The notes below the pieces were generated by a model. That model did no database searches, was not told the DNA's origin, and saw only the letters and a program-made list of their open reading frames with translations. A DNA stretch of 64,000 nt from Trichobilharzia szidati (Eukaryota; Platyhelminthes; Trematoda; Strigeidida; Schistosomatidae). Shown in pieces: positions 60,805 through 64,000 of this stretch. How positions within the stretch are numbered: position 1 is the first letter of the stretch; each line of letters opens with the position of its first letter. The position numbers were made by a program, and so were the translations under genes. The DNA is taken from assembly GCA_944472155.2 (NCBI GenBank), contig OX235272.1, positions 93,316,020 to 93,380,019 of the forward strand. The letters run 5' to 3'.

Positions 60805-60915
60805 ATCCAATGGGTGCATACTGTCGAAGAGTCCTAAACTAGGATGAAACAGCTGTCCAGTACTCCCAGGTGGTTTTCCAATGGTTCTCTAACTGATGTT
60901 AGCTTATGGTGAAAC
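60805..60915 (+). repeat. SINE-C 3' part, plus strand, part of a head-to-head pair
   Basis: Starts 'CCAATGGGTGCATACTG', then 'TCGAAGAGTCCTAAACTAGG', ATGAAAC, AGCTGTCCAGTACTCCC. The core is mutated. Confidence 0.6.
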
Positions 60916-60984
60916 CCTCCAAACAATCTAACAAAAATCCTTACAAAACCAATACATGACAAATATCTTTGGTTTATTGACCCA

Positions 60985-61500
60985 ATAGATCCAATTAAGA
61001 GCAAATAATATCATTTACCAAATACCATGTAGAGACTGTGAGGTAAATTATATATATATAAATAGGTCAAACTACTAGATTGCTGTCAGTCAGATTATTG
61101 GAATATAGGCGTTTAGCTAGATATAAAATGAGTGATCCCACCAAGATAAATATTCCCGCGAAAAGCTCAGCCATTACAGTTCACTCACTTGCATTCACTC
61201 ACGCAATAGCGTGGAATAGAGTACAAGTATTAAAAATTAATAAAGAATTAGGTGAAGACAGAAACAGACAAGTTTAACACTAAATCCTTATTCTTTATCG
61301 GAGCAACACATGCAGTCGAAATGATGCAAAATAACGATTTTAAAAAAAACCAGTAGGAATTAAGACTATACATATATAGCAACTTATCAGGTTGTGTGAA
61401 TACCATCATATGATTATGAGCAATAAATCGTGCGCTCAAAACGTCATCCACTTATTACTACTGTATCACTGTGTTATGTCGAACAAACTCATCTACTATG
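60985..61500 (+). mobile_element. Penelope-like element, GIY-YIG end split by a TA repeat
   Basis: 'IPCRDCEVNY' is followed by a short TATATA run and then 'GQTTRLLSVRLLEYRRL': the GIY-YIG nuclease interrupted by the microsatellite at about 61049-61060. The C terminus and tail follow to 61500. Confidence 0.6.
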
Positions 61501-61757
61501 GAATGAAATTAACACCGTTTGATATTTTGCCGGTATTTTGATTGGACACTAGTAACTAGTGTGACGTGTCTAGTCCTTTCTTTGGTACAGACTGAATTCT
61601 ATCAGTCAGGTATTTGCAATGTGGCCACCATTCTAGGTAGCTCGCCATCACTGTGCACATTGATTTGATGATATTTGGTAGTTGGAGGACTAGACATGTC
61701 ACACTAGTTACTAGTGTCCAATCAAAATACCCACTACAGTCCTACAGGAGGTCAATC

Positions 61758-61935
61758 GCTAGCCCGAATAGCTCAGTGGTTACATCTCTGACTGCGGCAC
61801 TGGGTGATGCGGGTTCGAATCTCAGAAGAGACATGAGTTCCTTCAAGGTTGCAGATACGCCTTGCTGATGAGTGCCAACTAGCACGAAACCTAGGTCAGG
61901 TGGGGCTTCCTGCCGATTGCCTCCAACTATCAAAT
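61758..61935 (+). repeat. SINE-D, complete: tRNA-like head plus hammerhead core
   Basis: A box TAGCTCAGTGG (61769-61779), B box GGTTCGAATCT (61812-61822), then the ribozyme block at 61865-61897 and 'GCTTCCTGCCGATTGCCTCC'. The only copy in the window with both head and body of family D. Confidence 0.7.
61865..61897 (+). ncRNA. Hammerhead ribozyme core, SINE-D
   Basis: CTGATGA (61865-61871), stem II GTGC/GCAC perfectly paired around CAACTA, GAAA, the palindromic stem III ACCTAGGT, cleavage C at 61897. The core is canonical. Stem I is weak: CCT/AGG can pair only with a two-base bulge beside the core, so activity is uncertain. Confidence 0.55.
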
Positions 61936-62460
61936 ATCATCAAATTTTCTCGGTATATTTTTCACAAGGTGTCCTTATTTTTTTAAGTAGTTTTGAATTA
62001 AAACCACATACAGATGAAACATGCAATTGTAGCACTCTGAATCCTTTAATCAAATTTCATACTCCCCTATATAAGGCAAAAAAGACAGCATTGTATTTTT
62101 AAAACAAAACGAAAAATGCTGATAAAAAAAGAACTTATATCCATCTTCAAATATAAACATTAGAATATGTGAATACCTCCGTGCTTGTGAGTTGAAGAAT
62201 TATTACTTTAAGAAAAATGAATAGTAGGAACCTTGAAGTGAAAGGCGTAGGGATTTTTTAAAAATAGTAATATAAGTCAACACTGTTATATTATTTGCAA
62301 AAAACTACAGCTTAGTTGTTTAAAGTTAGGGAATACTCTCTGTAGTCGAACACTGAAGCCGTTTTTAACCTATGAAAATTTAACTGATTAAAAATACCCA
62401 TTAAAATTTTTCAAAAGAATGGTTACTAAACAAAGAATATTCTTTTCCATAATTAATTCC
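61936..62460. other. Stretch with one weak minus-strand exon candidate
   Basis: On the minus strand about 62060-61945 a frame of roughly 38 residues ('FRVLQLHVSSVCGFNSK') is open between stops. It could be another exon of the 57-kb gene, but no convincing splice sites were found. Confidence 0.25.
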
Positions 62461-62478
62461 TTATCAGGTTTTACAGTT

Positions 62479-62505
62479 ATATATATATATATACATATAT
62501 ATATA

Positions 62506-62537
<32 letters not shown>
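62479..62537. repeat. AT/TATATATGCA microsatellite
   Basis: Long AT-dinucleotide array with ACAT and GCAT interruptions, ending at the start of an RTE-like fragment. Confidence 0.9.
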
Positions 62538-62538
<1 letters not shown>

Positions 62539-62908
62539 CGGTCAAACGAAAACATGGCACCAGTCAATGAAATCCACAACAGTTAGTCTAAGCCACGTAG
62601 GAAGATGTAGACTTCCTGGTTGGAGTCCTCGGGATAGTAAAACCAATGGTTGGAAACAATTGGTGACATGGCTCAAAATCGTTCTCAATGGCTGGCGCAG
62701 ATGCATCCACTCCTTGTGACTTATGATTTCCAATGAAACTGTTTTGTTCTTCGTTATTACTATTCCTTTGTCTCACACCTCTGTTTACTGTCTCTATTAT
62801 GCATTTCTTCTACTTTCTTCTCTTGCTTTGCGTGCTACATGGATTGTGGCGACTTGAACTGCCGCACATATGTGCAAAGTTCTATGTCAAAAACCGACCG
62901 ACCAACCG
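62538..62908 (+). mobile_element. RTE-like LINE, 3' tail
   Basis: 'CGGTCAAACGAAAACATGGC' to 'CAAAGTTCTATGTCAAAAAC', with the terminal repeat unit changed from CAGT to CGAC/CAAC. Flanked on both sides by AT arrays. Confidence 0.7.
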
Positions 62909-62932
62909 TTATATATATATATATATATATAA
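62909..62932. repeat. AT microsatellite between two elements
   Basis: Joins the RTE-like end and the start of the Penelope-like copy. Confidence 0.85.
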
Positions 62933-63600
62933 TGAATGAATTAGTGTTATTAACAACACGATCGGTAGTGATTCTCCAATTGAAAGATGAAGTACCTAGA
63001 CTAGCTAGCCACTTCGAATTGTATCATCTACCAATTCAAATGCGTTTGTGGAGCGAGTTATATTGGCTGTTGCTCTAGAAATTTGATTTTTCGTGCTCAC
63101 TCAGGAAACCTACCAGTGTGGCTAACTAAAGATGTAGTGAGAAGCATCAATAGCTCGATATTAATACACCTAGTCCAAACCGACCACAAAGCCAGTGTTT
63201 AAGAATAGTTCTCTATCATCTACCGGGTACCAAATAAATTGCACAAAAACATCCAGGTACCACATACTCTAAACAGCTGAGGCCATCGCGATTCGCCTGA
63301 AGAAACCAATGCTCTGTGTGCAGAATAAGCAAGTCCAGCCACTTCTACTGCTTTGGCCTTCAGTGGAGACTATAAATTCATGAAAATGTATTATTATTTA
63401 TCTTAATTTTTCTGATATTCAGTGTGTAGTGTTATGTTGATGCTATCGAACTGTAATCCATTGATACTATTATAATTATTGATTTGATGCTGTTCAGACA
63501 TTAGTGTTGTTAATGACACTAATTCACCATTATGTATATATAACTGTAGAACCTGATGAAGAAGGGGTTATCGAAAAGAATATTCTTTGTTCTACAACCA
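62933..63600 (+). mobile_element. Penelope-like element, GIY-YIG end and 3' tail
   Basis: Same order as 45350-45790 ('GAATTAGTGTTATTAACAAC', 'CTACCGGGTACC', 'CCAGCCACTTCTACTGC'), with an inserted partial duplication of the CTACCGGGTACC region near 63215-63270. Nuclease residues are decayed. Confidence 0.6.
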
Positions 63601-63830
63601 TTCTATTGATATTTAACAAAGATCACGGGGAATTATTAAAAAGGCTTAGTTCATCGTTTGATTATTGAATCGTTATGCCTAAAATATCAGCAATGAAACT
63701 GTAATTTACACTCCATTACACAAACGTGCAATTAAGTCAGTTCTTAGAGCAGATAACTGCCTAACATAACTGATACGTTGAGAAGTAAGCTAATAAGTAG
63801 GACAATACACAAATACAAACTGTGACTTGT

Positions 63831-63831
<1 letters not shown>

Positions 63832-63872
<41 letters not shown>
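63832..63872. repeat. AT microsatellite
   Basis: About 40 bases of AT-dinucleotide near the window end. 63601-64000 otherwise holds nothing recognised. Confidence 0.9.
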
Positions 63873-63876
<4 letters not shown>

Positions 63877-64000
63877 CTTTTAACCAAAGCATAAGGATTT
63901 CAAACAGTATTTTTTCATCCCCAGAAATTTGAGCTGCTGTGTAGTATAATTATCTTTAACATGAGAAATGTGATTTATTGACTAGTGTGCTAAAGCAAGC

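Overview
The window looks like a draft-assembly piece of a blood fluke genome (Schistosoma or a close relative). The evidence is AT-rich DNA, a spliced animal housekeeping gene with very large introns, and a repeat load of RTE-, second-LINE- and CR1-like retrotransposons, Penelope-like elements with GIY-YIG endonuclease domains, Ty3/Gypsy elements, a Merlin DNA transposon, and tRNA-headed SINEs carrying hammerhead-ribozyme motifs. The species cannot be fixed from the sequence alone.

The backbone is one plus-strand gene. Fourteen exons from 2484 to 49670 encode a continuous but incomplete condensin complex subunit 1 (NCAPD2, the HEAT-repeat D2 subunit of condensin I). Splice phases agree across all 13 introns, except that exon 9 (24582-25480) carries one extra base near 24889 that shifts the frame. 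The first roughly 100 residues lie upstream of the window. The C-terminal third, including the conserved Cnd1 domain, is not found downstream. A 497-base run of N (50321-50817) starts 650 bases after the last exon found.

The introns (0.4 to 9.7 kb) are filled with mobile DNA. Notable pieces: a Penelope-like element with inverted terminal duplications inserted into an RTE copy with a 9-bp target duplication (13106-15110); a second Penelope-like element with reverse transcriptase, GIY-YIG and inverted ends (36709-39498); a degraded Gypsy element next to a Merlin transposase (32280-34804); a second Gypsy tail (39690-40530); and five solo LTRs of one family, three with exact 4-bp target duplications (9132, 16868, 43035). 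At least four SINE-like families are dispersed throughout. Several copies pair a pol III A/B-box head with a hammerhead-type catalytic core, best seen at 9002-9047 (minus) and 61865-61897 (plus). A separate hammerhead of the schistosome satellite type lies at 42193-42238 (minus).

Beyond the gap, 51-57 kb holds a Gypsy protease-region remnant, SINE copies and about 3.5 kb I cannot explain. Two minus-strand exons (57898-57724 and 57512-57267) form the 3' end of an unidentified gene with a poly(A) signal. The last 6 kb is a mosaic of LINE, Penelope-like and SINE fragments with long AT microsatellites. No rRNA gene, CRISPR array or convincing functional tRNA gene was seen.
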